Positions 34,456 through 43,144 of a stretch of 64,000 nucleotides of DNA are shown in pieces (positions within the stretch are counted from its first letter, which is position 1; each line of letters opens with the position of its first letter). The notes beneath the pieces were generated by a model. It was not told the DNA's origin. It made no database searches and saw nothing but the letters and a program-made list of their open reading frames with translations. The DNA comes from Oscillospiraceae bacterium (lineage in GTDB: Bacteria; Bacillota; Clostridia; Oscillospirales; Ruminococcaceae): NCBI GenBank assembly GCA_016281125.1, contig JAEEIA010000040.1, forward strand, positions 26,784-90,783, given 5' to 3'. A program made the position numbers and the translations under genes.

Positions 34456-37341
34456 TTACTGGATGCCGAGATTCTCGCGCTTTCTGCGGATCTCGTCGTT
34501 GATATCGCTGTTGTAGTACATGAGCGTATCGCGGGGGTTCTCGTTGGAATTGACCGTTTCGCGGAACGCATTCATAATGTTGCGCGTGACGGCATAGGAT
34601 GCGGGGAGCACGGGAATTTCCCGTAAAGCGTCCCGCTGCGCCGTCAGCACGGAGAGCTCCTTCTGTGACCAGTTCAGCTGCGCGAGCGCTTTGGTATTTG
34701 CGGCCTCATAGCGTCCCATCTGTCCCATGAGCCCCTCGAGCTCGCTGCCGTAAGCTGCCTGCACCTCCGCCGAGCTGAACCATCGGACGAATTCCCATGC
34801 GGCCTCTTTGTTTTTGACCTTATTGAAGATGACAGCGCCGGTGCCGCTTGAATTCGATGCGTGGCAGACCGTGCCGTCCGGCTGTTCGGTGCCGGGCATG
34901 ACCGTGAAATCCCACAGGCCGCGGATTTCCGGGGCGGCGACCGAAAGCTGATTATAGAAGCTGTAATTTGCAATGACAATCGGATACTGTCCGGTGCGGA
35001 AATAGCTGTATGCATCGTAAACCTGCATGAACTTGTAATCACGGTACAGATCCGTCCATTTTTCAAAGCACTGGATTGCAGGCACCGTGTCAAAGGTCGT
35101 GCGGGTCAGGTCATCATTATAATAGTTCAGCCCCTGCTGGAGCAGCATGGAGGCAAAGGTGTGTCCCGGCTCCGTTGCGGCGGCGACATTCGCGGACGGC
35201 AGAATCAGTCCGACGCCGAGATGCTTTCGCTGGAGTGCGGGCAGCGCGCCGATCAGATCGTCCCAGGTGCGCGGCAGCTCCGTGAAGCCGAGCTCCGTCA
35301 GAATATCCTTCCGGTAGAACATCATGGTCCAGCTCTGCGTCAGCGGCATCCCGTACACGCCGTCCTGATACTGATACTGCACGGCGGCCTCCGGATGGAA
35401 GTCCTGCATGGCTTCTTCGTAGCCGTCAAACTGCGTCAGATCCGTCAGCAGGCCGCGGCAGGCCAGATTGACCGGGAATTCCCCGCCCAGAAACAGCGCG
35501 ACATCCGGCCCCTTGCCCGCGAGCGTCGCTTCGACCACGCCGCCCGCCACGAGATTCACCGAAACGGGAATCTCCGGGTGCTTCAATGCGAAATCATTCT
35601 CGACCAGCTCGCGCACCGCAAGTGCCTGATCACGGCCGAGATTGACCCAGACCTCGATTGCGTCATCCGTACCCGCATCGGAGATTGTGTTGTAGTCCTC
35701 CGTAAAGGAACCGGCCAGCGCGCGGATCCGGAATCCGAGCTGCCGGAAGAATCCGGCTTTCAGCGGTGCAAACTGCGCTTGCGGGGAGACCAGCTCGATG
35801 TAGTCGATTTCCAGCGGCTGACTGCGCCGGTCGCGGATGAATGCGGAGATCGTCGAGAGATTGTCCTTGATCTGCCGCACATACTTCGGAATGCGCGTCG
35901 GCTTGGCCGTACATTTGTCAAGGATCACATACATTCTTTGCAGTGCGGCGGCCTCGGAGCCCTGCATGCCGGAGAGCTGCTCGATGCCGTCCTGCGCGTC
36001 CCGGAGCTCCTGCGAAATCCGCCGGAGATCGGAAAGCAGCGTCGGGATGCTCTCCTCGACATAGTAGTCGTTATACGGATCGGGGTTCGGCCCCGTCACC
36101 ATCAGAATCTGCTGATAACAGGTGTTGAGCGCAGTGATGGTCTTTTCCAGCTTTCGCATCGTGTCGCCGATTTCGCCGGGGATGGCCTCCAGCGTCAGGG
36201 TGTGCGCCTCATCCGCTGTCAGATAGAGATAGGCGGTTTCGCCGTTCTGCTGCGCCGTCGTCAGCGACCAGTCCGTGTCGTAGTAGAATTTCAGCTGGGA
36301 GAACGCGTCGCTCGGGACGCTGCCGTCAATCAGCAGACGGCGGTTGGAGTAAAAGCCGCGGATCACGTCCTGCCGCGCCTTGATCCCGAGCTGATACCAG
36401 CCGTCGCCCGGCAGGGTTCCGGCGGGAATCTCCCATGTCACGGCCTGCCCGGCCTGATTCCAGTTCGCGCCGCCGATTGTGTTATAGACGGTTTTGACCG
36501 GATCGGACGGAGAAACCGTGCAGGAATTGCGGTCGTAGGCGGGCGAAAGCGTCGGCGCGGATTTATATGCTGCATCTTCGCCCTCAATGCGGACGGTTCC
36601 GGCGGGTGTATTCTGCAAATCCGCCTGGGACGGCGCCTGATACGCAGGCGTCTGCGGCGGCTGACAGAACCGGATCGTGTCAATGCCGACGGAGGCCTTG
36701 ATGCCGGTCAGCGTCAGCGTGTGATGCCCGGCGGACAGGCTGAACAGCAGCGGCGTGTTGAACAGGCCGTCGCGGTCGTATAGAAATCGTGTCTGCCACG
36801 CGGGAGATTCGACCTGTGCGGGACGGATCTGATTGCCGCGGGCATCTGTTTTGAATCCTGTCCGGCTGACAAAGCGCTTGCTCAGGCTGATGCGGGAGGC
36901 CGCTTCAAACGGCAGGGCGCCGTCCAGCGAGAGCGAAAGCTCAGCGCGGTCGGAGGGGGATTCCAGTGCGTAATAGCGGATTTCCGCCGCGTAGCAGCCG
37001 GATTCCGGCACATCAAATTCATAGCTGACGGAGCCCTCCGCGCTCTGCCAGATCAGCACATGCTCCGTGCCGTCCAGTGTTCCGACGGAGAAGTCGCCGT
37101 CTGCGGCTTCGGTATAGTCCGCGCCGTGCAGCAGAATCTCCGCGTCCGGACGCGGGTCGGCGGCGTGTGCGTCGTAGTAATCGCTGTAACTGTTTTCCGG
37201 TTCAAACCGCAGGGCGTAGAGCGCATCGTCTTCGGGCTCCGCTGCGGACGCCGCAACCGGGAATAACCCGCAGAAACTGCCGCAGAGGAGAATCGAAACA
37301 GCCGCTGCGGCAAGCCGCCTGACCGTATTTGCTGCGAACAC
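34456..37341 (-). CDS. large extracellular solute-binding protein with N-terminal carbohydrate-binding-like regions
   Basis: 961 residues from GTG 37341, placed behind AAAGGCGGTGATGCT; upstream ATGs lack an RBS. Signal peptide (LAAAAVSILLCGSFCGLFP). No lipobox cysteine of the usual [LVI][ASTVI][GAS]C form is evident. Residues ~40-520 are beta-rich, with CBM-like fragments (TVRIEGEDAAYKSAP, VTWEIPAGTLPGDGWYQLGI). The last ~420 residues match the MalE-type fold: GKGPDVALFLGG, YGMPLTQSWTMMFYRKDIL and AWEFVRWFSSAEVQAAYGSE. First gene of a ~12-kb minus-strand locus. The ligand is probably an oligosaccharide, unidentified. Confidence 0.88.
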   Translation of the reverse strand: MFAANTVRRLAAAAVSILLCGSFCGLFPVAASAAEPEDDALYALRFEPENSYSDYYDAHAADPRPDAEILLHGADYTEAADGDFSVGTLDGTEHVLIWQSAEGSVSYEFDVPESGCYAAEIRYYALESPSDRAELSLSLDGALPFEAASRISLSKRFVSRTGFKTDARGNQIRPAQVESPAWQTRFLYDRDGLFNTPLLFSLSAGHHTLTLTGIKASVGIDTIRFCQPPQTPAYQAPSQADLQNTPAGTVRIEGEDAAYKSAPTLSPAYDRNSCTVSPSDPVKTVYNTIGGANWNQAGQAVTWEIPAGTLPGDGWYQLGIKARQDVIRGFYSNRRLLIDGSVPSDAFSQLKFYYDTDWSLTTAQQNGETAYLYLTADEAHTLTLEAIPGEIGDTMRKLEKTITALNTCYQQILMVTGPNPDPYNDYYVEESIPTLLSDLRRISQELRDAQDGIEQLSGMQGSEAAALQRMYVILDKCTAKPTRIPKYVRQIKDNLSTISAFIRDRRSQPLEIDYIELVSPQAQFAPLKAGFFRQLGFRIRALAGSFTEDYNTISDAGTDDAIEVWVNLGRDQALAVRELVENDFALKHPEIPVSVNLVAGGVVEATLAGKGPDVALFLGGEFPVNLACRGLLTDLTQFDGYEEAMQDFHPEAAVQYQYQDGVYGMPLTQSWTMMFYRKDILTELGFTELPRTWDDLIGALPALQRKHLGVGLILPSANVAAATEPGHTFASMLLQQGLNYYNDDLTRTTFDTVPAIQCFEKWTDLYRDYKFMQVYDAYSYFRTGQYPIVIANYSFYNQLSVAAPEIRGLWDFTVMPGTEQPDGTVCHASNSSGTGAVIFNKVKNKEAAWEFVRWFSSAEVQAAYGSELEGLMGQMGRYEAANTKALAQLNWSQKELSVLTAQRDALREIPVLPASYAVTRNIMNAFRETVNSNENPRDTLMYYNSDINDEIRRKRENLGIQ

Positions 37342-37416
37342 AGCATCACCGCCTTTCGTATCCTGCGCGGCACCGGTTTGCGGCTGCATCCGCGGCAGGG
37401 CATAATCATACACTTT

Positions 37417-37445
37417 ATTATAACATAAATGAACGGAAAATGCAA
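37417..37445 (-). promoter_or_regulatory. sigma-A promoter of the solute-binding protein locus
   Basis: Minus strand TTGCAT (37445-37440), 17-base spacer, TATAAT (37422-37417), about 75 bases before the GTG. The rest of 37446-37700 shows nothing I can name. Confidence 0.75.
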
Positions 37446-37702
37446 TGATTTCAGGACGTAAAATCATACCGGCATTGCAGCATGAAAAGAGTGTTTTCCC
37501 TGACCTGCGCCGTGCAGTGGCTGGCACATGCAGATAAAAGCATAGATTTCCTACTTGTATAATCTGATTTCGCTCCGGGCTGCTGTGACGAAGAAAATGG
37601 CCTGGAAACTGTACAGACTGTACAACGGCAGGCTCGGATTCTGCCGTTTCAGCAGCGTTTCTGCCAAATTCCGGGCGCGGAGAAAATATTTTTGAAAACC
37701 AC

Positions 37703-37730
37703 TTGATTTTTTCCGAAAATATGATACAAT
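37703..37730 (+). promoter_or_regulatory. promoter of the ferredoxin gene
   Basis: TTGATT, 16-base spacer, TACAAT, with the ATG 70 bases downstream. Confidence 0.65.
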
Positions 37731-37799
37731 AGGGGAGGAGAGCCGTGGACCGCTCTCCGAACACAAACCACCACATTTTATATAACAGGAGGTAACATT

Positions 37800-37970
37800 A
37801 TGGCATACGTAATCAGTGATGCTTGCATCCAGTGCGGTGCATGTGCAGACGCATGTCCGGTCGGCGCAATCTCTGAGGGCGACGGCAAGTACGTCATCGA
37901 CGCAGATGCATGCCTTGAGTGCGGCGCATGCGCAGATACATGTCCGGTCGGCGCACCGGAGCAGCAGTAA
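37800..37970 (+). CDS. 2[4Fe-4S] clostridial-type ferredoxin
   Basis: 56 residues, too short for the ORF track. Two CxxCxxCxxxCP clusters can be read: CIQCGACADACP and CLECGACADTCP, symmetric around YVIDADA. This is the classical low-potential electron carrier of fermenting Clostridia, serving pyruvate:ferredoxin oxidoreductase and hydrogenase. ATG follows ACAGGAGGTAACATT. It has its own promoter and terminator, so it is monocistronic. Codon choice (GCA, TGT/TGC) suggests high expression. Confidence 0.96.
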   Translation: MAYVISDACIQCGACADACPVGAISEGDGKYVIDADACLECGACADTCPVGAPEQQ

Positions 37971-37986
37971 TCCTGCCAGAACGTGC

Positions 37987-38025
37987 AGCACGGCGGTTCC
38001 CGAAGCGGAGCTGCCGTGCTTTTTC
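37987..38025 (+). terminator. terminator of the ferredoxin gene
   Basis: AGCACGGC pairs with GCCGTGCT, followed by TTTTT. A second hairpin, GCCGTATTT/AAATACGGC (38044-38067), lies just after. Confidence 0.8.
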
Positions 38026-38118
38026 GCTCTGTGCCGCAGAAATGCCGTATTTTTCCATAAATACGGCGGCAGGGATATGCGTTTTTTGCCTGAATTGAAA
38101 AAAAATCCGCAAAACCTC

Positions 38119-38147
38119 TTGCTTTTTCAGGAGAACTGTGATATAAT
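38119..38147 (+). promoter_or_regulatory. sigma-A promoter of rplS
   Basis: TTGCTT, 17-base spacer, TATAAT. Confidence 0.75.
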
Positions 38148-38153
38148 AATACA

Positions 38154-38373
38154 GCATTTGAATATCCGCCGGTCCTTGGCCGGCGAGGTCAGAATGCCAT
38201 GCATACGCAAAAAGGGCGTTTTTCCGTGATTTGCGGTATGCAAAACATTATGACGATTGGGTGGTCCGCTGCATTTGCCCTCCGCATTCATGAAAGATGA
38301 GGGATTCTGCCGGTGCATCTGCACGGGAGCGATGTATGAACATCCGTAAACAATTCAAGGAGGAACTCATAAA
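38154..38373 (+). promoter_or_regulatory. structured leader of rplS, possibly an L19 autoregulatory leader
   Basis: About 220 nt between promoter and ATG. Visible helices: CGCCGG/CCGGCG near 38169, GCATAC/GTATGC around an AAAAA/TTTTT inner stem (38201-38241), CCCTC/GAGGG (38278-38304) and GTGCA/TGCAC before the RBS. Ribosomal L19 leaders are known in low-GC Firmicutes; this may be a divergent example. Confidence 0.45.
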
Positions 38374-38718
38374 ATGAATGCACTTGAGCAAATCAGCAAG
38401 TCCAGCATGAAGGCTGACGTCCCGGAGCTGAATGTCGGCGACACCGTGAAGGTACACGTCCGCATTCAGGAAGGCGACAAGAGCCGTATCCAGGTTTTCG
38501 AGGGCACGATCATCGCCAAGAAGCACGGCGGGATCAGCGAAACCTTCACCGTCCGCAGAGTTGCGCACGGCGTCGGCATTGAGCGCGTGTTCCCGGTTCA
38601 TTCCCCTGCTGTTGACAAGGTCGAGATCGTCCGCAGAGGCGTCGTTCGCAGAGCGAAGCTGTACTATCTGCGCGGCAGAGTCGGTAAGGCGGCAAAGGTC
38701 AAGGGACTGGTTCGTTGA
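38374..38718 (+). CDS. rplS: 50S ribosomal protein L19
   Basis: 114 residues, the normal length. Recognisable segments: [56 protein letters not shown] and the basic C-terminus [17 protein letters not shown]. It sits at the 30S-50S interface. ATG follows CAAGGAGGAACTCATAAA. It heads the rplS-lepB-rbgA-rnhB block usual in Firmicutes, though a terminator separates it from the lepB genes. Confidence 0.98.
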   Translation: MNALEQISKSSMKADVPELNVGDTVKVHVRIQEGDKSRIQVFEGTIIAKKHGGISETFTVRRVAHGVGIERVFPVHSPAVDKVEIVRRGVVRRAKLYYLRGRVGKAAKVKGLVR

Positions 38719-38731
38719 TTGCAAAAAAGCG

Positions 38732-38760
38732 AAAGGGGACTGGCGCAGTCCCCTTTTGTT
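38732..38760 (+). terminator. terminator after rplS
   Basis: AAAGGGGACTG pairs with CAGTCCCCTTT (11 bp, 3-base loop), followed by TGTTTTT. Read-through may feed the lepB genes, because no clear promoter lies in the remaining 50 bases. Confidence 0.85.
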
Positions 38761-38809
38761 TTTACTATGGAATATGATTTAATATAAGATGAGAAAAGAG
38801 GCATGATGT

Positions 38810-39460
38810 ATGTCTGAGCAGACAGTTCCGGAACAAAACACGAATGAAACCCGCAGCCGGGGAGGACTCCTCGGCGATCTGATGGATATTGTCGAAGCAG
38901 GTCTGGTCACAGTCTTTCTCTTTTTGCTTCTGTTTGCTTATCTGGTACGACCGGTGACGGTGGAGGGCGGCTCCATGAATCCGACGCTGCTCAATAAGGA
39001 TCAGATTCTGATTCTGATGACGCTGTACGAGCCGAAGAACGGACAGATTGTGGTGCTGGATGACGAGGTTTCCGCGCTGTTCCGGGATTATGAGCAGACA
39101 GAGGTCATGGAAAAGGACGGCGCCAACATGGTGCTCGTCAAGCGGCTGATTGCGAAAGCGGGACAGACCATTGATATTGATGCTTCGCAGGGCACCGTCA
39201 AGGTGGACGGTGTGCTGCTCGATGAACCGTATATTGCAGATCCGACAACCGACGACGACGGCGCGTTCCGGTATCCGATGACCGTGCCGGAGGGATACAT
39301 TTTTGTGATGGGCGACAACCGCCTGTACAGCATGGACAGCCGCAGCCCGCAGGTTGCGCTGATTCCTGAGCGCGAGATCCTCGGAACGGCGATGTTCCGC
39401 TATGACCGCGACAAGGAGCAGCGGACAAAGTGGACGGAGCGGTTCGATTACTTATTCTGA
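38810..39460 (+). CDS. lepB: signal peptidase I, paralogue 1
   Basis: 216 residues. Cytoplasmic N-terminus of ~30, one membrane anchor (GLVTVFLFLLLFAYLVRPV). Catalytic Ser in VEGGSMNPTL, Lys in MVLVKRLIAKAG, and box E GDNRLYSMDSRSP near residue 170. It removes signal peptides from exported preproteins on the outer face of the membrane. It is near-identical over long stretches to paralogue 2, starting 18 bases after its stop, so a recent duplication is likely. ATG follows AAGAGGCATGATGT, a weak RBS. Confidence 0.93.
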   Translation: MSEQTVPEQNTNETRSRGGLLGDLMDIVEAGLVTVFLFLLLFAYLVRPVTVEGGSMNPTLLNKDQILILMTLYEPKNGQIVVLDDEVSALFRDYEQTEVMEKDGANMVLVKRLIAKAGQTIDIDASQGTVKVDGVLLDEPYIADPTTDDDGAFRYPMTVPEGYIFVMGDNRLYSMDSRSPQVALIPEREILGTAMFRYDRDKEQRTKWTERFDYLF

Positions 39461-39478
39461 TACGAAACGGAGGGATCC

Positions 39479-40153
39479 GTGATGGAGCCTTGGGAGAAGG
39501 AGCAGCAGACCTCCCCTGCGGCGGGGCAGGAGCCCGGCGGCGACGGGGAGAGCGGCCACTTTTTCAGTGACCTGATGGATATTGCGGAGGCCGGTGTGCT
39601 GACGGTATTCATCTTTCTGCTGGTGTTCATTTTTCTGATCCGCCGCGTAACGGTTGACGGCGGTTCCATGAATCCGACGCTGATCGACAAGGATCAGATT
39701 CTGATTCTGATGTCGCTGTATGAGCCGAAGAACGGGCAGATTGTTGTGCTGGATGACAAGGTTTCCGCCGTGTTCTGGGATGAGGAACAGACGCAGGTTG
39801 CAGAAAAGAACGGCTCTGACATGATACTCGTCAAGCGGCTGATTGCGAAAGGCGGACAGACCATTGATATTGACGCATCGCAGGGCACCGTCAAGGTGGA
39901 CGGCGTGCTGCTGGATGAACCGTATATCGCTGATCCCACGACTGTTGACGACGGCGCGTTTCATTATCCGATGACCGTGCCGGAGGGGTACATTTTTGTG
40001 ATGGGCGACAACCGCCTGTACAGCATGGACAGCCGCAGCCCGCATGTTGCACTGATTCCGGAGAGCGAAATCCTCGGAACGGCGCTGCTTCGCTATGACC
40101 GCGAAAAGGATCTGCGGACAAAGTGGACGGAGCGGTTTGATTTCTTATTCTGA
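39479..40153 (+). CDS. lepB: signal peptidase I, paralogue 2
   Basis: 224 residues, same architecture as paralogue 1: anchor AGVLTVFIFLLVFIFLIRRV, catalytic Ser in VDGGSMNPTL, Lys in MILVKRLIAKGG, GDNRLYSMDSRSP. The two differ mainly in the cytoplasmic N-terminus, which here is Gly/Glu/Gln-rich. ATG or a nearby start is preceded by AACGGAGGGATCCGTG. All catalytic residues are intact, so it should be active. Cotranscribed with its neighbours. Confidence 0.93.
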   Translation: MMEPWEKEQQTSPAAGQEPGGDGESGHFFSDLMDIAEAGVLTVFIFLLVFIFLIRRVTVDGGSMNPTLIDKDQILILMSLYEPKNGQIVVLDDKVSAVFWDEEQTQVAEKNGSDMILVKRLIAKGGQTIDIDASQGTVKVDGVLLDEPYIADPTTVDDGAFHYPMTVPEGYIFVMGDNRLYSMDSRSPHVALIPESEILGTALLRYDREKDLRTKWTERFDFLF

Positions 40154-40174
40154 TACGAAACGGAGGGCACAGCA

Positions 40175-40978
40175 ATGGAGCCTTTTGAGGAAGAAAAGCA
40201 GATGACGGCGGAGGCCGTTCAGGAAGCAGCGGAAACCGTGCAGGAGGCTGAGAAAGCCGTTCAGGAAGCAGCAGAAGCTGTGCAGGAGGCTGAGGGCGCC
40301 GTGCAGGAAGCAGCGGAAGCTGTGCAGGAAACCGCAGAAGCTGCACAGAATACAGAGGCCGCAGACGGGGAGGCACAGCCGGAGGCGGAGGCCGCAAAGG
40401 AAAAGGAAGGCGGCCTGCTCGGAGATCTGATGGATCTGATCGAATCCGTGGTTGTGTCCGTCTTTGTGGTGATGCTGGTCTTTACGTTTCTGGTCTGTAC
40501 GGCGGATGTCGAGGGCTCTTCGATGGAGCCGACGCTGCTGGAGAACAACCGCCTGCTCGTCAACCGGATCGACAAGCATTACAAAAGAGGCGATATTCTG
40601 ATCTTGGACAGCGACAAGGCGCGGATCCCGGAGCCGGACGGCACGATTTATGAGAAAAAGGGTCTGGAAAAGCGCATTGTCAAGCGCCTGATCGCACAGG
40701 GTGGTCAGCAGATTGATATTGATTTCACCGAGGGCATTGTCCGCGTGGATGGCGAGGTTCTTGACGAGCCGTATATCAGTGCGCCGACAATGCGCGACAT
40801 CGGCGGATTTACGTATCCGATCACGATCCCGGAGGGCTATGTCTTTGTCATGGGCGATAACCGTCCCGTTTCCAATGACAGCCGCTCGGATATGATCGGG
40901 CTGGTTCCGGTGGAGAACATCATCGGCAAGGTGATCATCCGGATTTCGCCGCTGAGCGATTTCGGAAAGGTCGAATAA
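40175..40978 (+). CDS. lepB: signal peptidase I, paralogue 3, with repetitive N-terminal coiled region
   Basis: 267 residues. Residues ~10-65 are near-perfect 7-residue repeats of the type VQEAAEA, predicted to be a long acidic helix or coiled coil in the cytoplasm. Then comes an anchor (VVVSVFVVMLVFTFLVCTA), catalytic Ser in VEGSSMEPTL, DKHYKRGDILIL, Lys in RIVKRLIAQGG and GDNRPVSNDSRSD. The catalytic core is closer to the common SipS type than the first two. The N-terminal repeats are unusual for this family and could bind a partner. Confidence 0.93.
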   Translation: MEPFEEEKQMTAEAVQEAAETVQEAEKAVQEAAEAVQEAEGAVQEAAEAVQETAEAAQNTEAADGEAQPEAEAAKEKEGGLLGDLMDLIESVVVSVFVVMLVFTFLVCTADVEGSSMEPTLLENNRLLVNRIDKHYKRGDILILDSDKARIPEPDGTIYEKKGLEKRIVKRLIAQGGQQIDIDFTEGIVRVDGEVLDEPYISAPTMRDIGGFTYPITIPEGYVFVMGDNRPVSNDSRSDMIGLVPVENIIGKVIIRISPLSDFGKVE

Positions 40979-41003
40979 TTCGGAACACGGAGGGAGGCAG
41001 CCT

Positions 41004-41873
41004 ATGGAGGATATGAAGGATATCCAGTGGTTTCCCGGCCATATGGCGAAAACGCGGCGTATGATCGCAAAGAGTCTGCCGCTTGTGGATGCCGCAGCCG
41101 AGCTGCTGGACGCCAGACTGCCGATGAGCAGCCGCAATCCGGAGCTGCGTTCCCTGACCGGAAAAAAGCCGCGTCTGATCATCCTGAACAAGGCGGATAT
41201 GGCCGATCCGGATGTGACGCAGCAATGGATGCAGTATTACAGAAAACAGGGCTTCGCCGTAATCACGGCGGATTCTAAATCGGGCAGGGGCGTGAAGCAG
41301 TTTGCGCCCGCACTCCGGGAGCTTCTGAAGGAGCAGCTGGAAAAATATGCCGCAAAGGGCATGAAGGGCAGACCGATCCGCGTGATGATCCTCGGCATTC
41401 CGAATGTCGGAAAGTCCTCGCTGATCAACCGTCTGGCAGGCGGAAAGCGCGCGAAGGCTGAGGACAGAGCCGGTGTGACGCGCACGCAGCAGTGGATCAA
41501 GACTGCAGACGGCGTCGAGCTGCTTGATACGCCGGGCGTGCTCTGGCCGAAGCTGGACGATCAGGAGGTTGCGGTGCGCCTTGCGATGACGGGCGCCGTC
41601 CGCGACGACATTCTGGATAAGGAAGCGCTCGCGGCGCGTCTGATGACGCTGCTGCATACGGAATACCCGCAGGCGCTGGAGCAGCGCTATAAGATTCCGC
41701 CGGAGCTGGAGGCAGAGGGCTTTGCCTATCTGGAGCTCATGGCGAAGAACCGCGGAATGCTGCTTTCCGGCGGCGTGCCGAATACGGAGCGTGCGGCGAT
41801 TACGCTGCTTGACGAGTTCCGCGGCACAAAGCTCGGGCGGATCTCGCTGGAGAAGCCGCCCCGGGGGGACTGA
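41004..41873 (+). CDS. rbgA: ribosome biogenesis GTPase RbgA (YlqF)
   Basis: 289 residues. Circularly permuted GTPase: the G4 motif LNKADM (~57) precedes the P-loop GIPNVGKSSLIN (~130) and G3 DTPGVLWP (~175). N-terminal QWFPGHMAKTRR is the family signature. It promotes late assembly of the 50S subunit in Firmicutes, fitting its position after rplS. ATG follows GGAGGGAGGCAGCCT. rnhB starts 2 bases past its stop. Confidence 0.96.
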   Translation: MEDMKDIQWFPGHMAKTRRMIAKSLPLVDAAAELLDARLPMSSRNPELRSLTGKKPRLIILNKADMADPDVTQQWMQYYRKQGFAVITADSKSGRGVKQFAPALRELLKEQLEKYAAKGMKGRPIRVMILGIPNVGKSSLINRLAGGKRAKAEDRAGVTRTQQWIKTADGVELLDTPGVLWPKLDDQEVAVRLAMTGAVRDDILDKEALAARLMTLLHTEYPQALEQRYKIPPELEAEGFAYLELMAKNRGMLLSGGVPNTERAAITLLDEFRGTKLGRISLEKPPRGD

Positions 41874-41874
41874 T

Positions 41875-42507
41875 ATGGCAAGGGCATTGAAGGTTTATCA
41901 GGAGCTGTTTGATTTTGACGCGGAGGTGCGGACGCATTTTCCGGTGTTCTGCGGCGTGGACGAGGCCGGCAGAGGTCCGCTCGCGGGCGACGTATACGCA
42001 GCGGCGGTGATTCTGAAGCCGGATACCGTGATTCCGGGGCTGAATGACAGCAAGAAGCTCTCCGAAGCCCGCCGCGAGGATCTGGCGCCGGTGATCAAGG
42101 CGCAGGCGGCCGCATGGAGCATTGCATGTGCGACCGTTGCCGAAATCGAGCAGATGAATATTTTGCAGGCGGCGCTGCTTGCCATGCGCAGAGCGGTCGA
42201 GGGGCTGGACATCGTGCCGGACTACGCGCTGGCGGACGGCAATCAGAAGCCGCCGCTGACAGTTCCGGTCGGGACGGTCATTCACGGCGACGCGAAATCC
42301 GCGAGCATTGCGGCGGCATCCGTGCTGGCGAAAACCGCAAGGGATGCGGCGCTCCGCGAGCTGGACGAGCAGTATCCGCAGTACGGCTTTGCGGCGCACA
42401 AGGGCTACGGAACCAAGGCGCATTACGAGGCGATTGCGCAGTACGGGCTCTGTCCGGCGCACCGTCCCTCGTTTCTGAAAAAGTTTTATGAGCGCGGCGG
42501 GAAATAA
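41875..42507 (+). CDS. rnhB: ribonuclease HII
   Basis: 210 residues from ATG 41875, preceded by GGGGGGACTGAT; the ORF-track start 41722 lies inside rbgA. The catalytic block CGVDEAGRGPLAG begins at ~27, with further acidic residues at LADGNQKPP and in the HGDAKSASIAAASVLAK region. It cuts RNA of RNA-DNA hybrids and misinserted ribonucleotides. Overlaps yraN by 20 bases. Confidence 0.96.
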   Translation: MARALKVYQELFDFDAEVRTHFPVFCGVDEAGRGPLAGDVYAAAVILKPDTVIPGLNDSKKLSEARREDLAPVIKAQAAAWSIACATVAEIEQMNILQAALLAMRRAVEGLDIVPDYALADGNQKPPLTVPVGTVIHGDAKSASIAAASVLAKTARDAALRELDEQYPQYGFAAHKGYGTKAHYEAIAQYGLCPAHRPSFLKKFYERGGK

Positions 42508-42865
42508 GCGGCAGACCGGCAATCTCGGAGAGGATGCGGTCTGTGCGTATCTGGAACGGCTGGGCGCAGAGATTCTCCGCCGGAATTTTACGGTTCGCGG
42601 CGGCGAGATTGATATCATTGCGCGGCAGGGGGAATACCTGCTGTTTGTGGAGGTCAAGACGCGGCGGCCGGGTGCTCTGGTATCCGGCGCGGCGGCCGTC
42701 GATGCGGCAAAGCAGCGGCGGATTATCCGCACGGCGGAGCAGTATCTGCTGAAATATCCGTGCGATTTGCAGCCGCGCTTTGATGTGGCGGAAGCGGAAT
42801 GCTCCGGCGGTTTTGTCCGGTATATCACGTATCTGGAGGGCGCATTTGATGCGACAGGCGTCTGA
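42488..42865 (+). CDS. yraN: YraN/UPF0102 family endonuclease-like protein
   Basis: 125 residues, the usual length. The restriction-endonuclease-like core reads GNLGEDAVCAYLERLG, VRGGEIDIIARQ and LLFVEVKTRR, giving the GEID...EVK catalytic pattern. Cellular role unproven. Starts within the end of rnhB, the normal arrangement in Firmicutes. Confidence 0.92.
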   Translation: MSAAGNKRQTGNLGEDAVCAYLERLGAEILRRNFTVRGGEIDIIARQGEYLLFVEVKTRRPGALVSGAAAVDAAKQRRIIRTAEQYLLKYPCDLQPRFDVAEAECSGGFVRYITYLEGAFDATGV

Positions 42866-42883
42866 GGCAGCAAAGGAGGCGGC

Positions 42884-43084
42884 ATGGTGGGAAAACGCGT
42901 GATCGTGAAGGAATGCCCGTTCTGCGGCGGAACGGATCTGGTCAAGGGCTGGCAGTACGGCAGCGGCAAGCTGTTTGCGGACGGCTGCCTGGTGCAGGGC
43001 GGCCAGGAGATCTACCACATCGTCTGCAAGGACTGCGGCAGCATCGTCCGCAGTTATGTCCATTATCCGGAAAAGCTGAAATAA
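42884..43084 (+). CDS. small zinc-ribbon protein
   Basis: 66 residues. Two CxxC knuckles, CPFCGG at 11-16 and CKDCG near 49, predict one zinc site. ATG follows AAAGGAGGCGGC. There is no other domain. It sits between yraN and thrC, 60 bases before the latter. Small ribbons of this kind can bind nucleic acid or protein; nothing more can be said. Confidence 0.8.
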   Translation: MVGKRVIVKECPFCGGTDLVKGWQYGSGKLFADGCLVQGGQEIYHIVCKDCGSIVRSYVHYPEKLK

Positions 43085-43144
43085 TACAGGAAACAGCGGT
43101 GCAGCCTGCGGGCTGTGCCTGAATTTGATAAGGAGGCGTTTGGT

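Noticed and set aside
34861-36783. 640-residue plus-strand ORF
   Set aside because: Antisense of the solute-binding protein, which has signal peptide, RBS and conserved fold.
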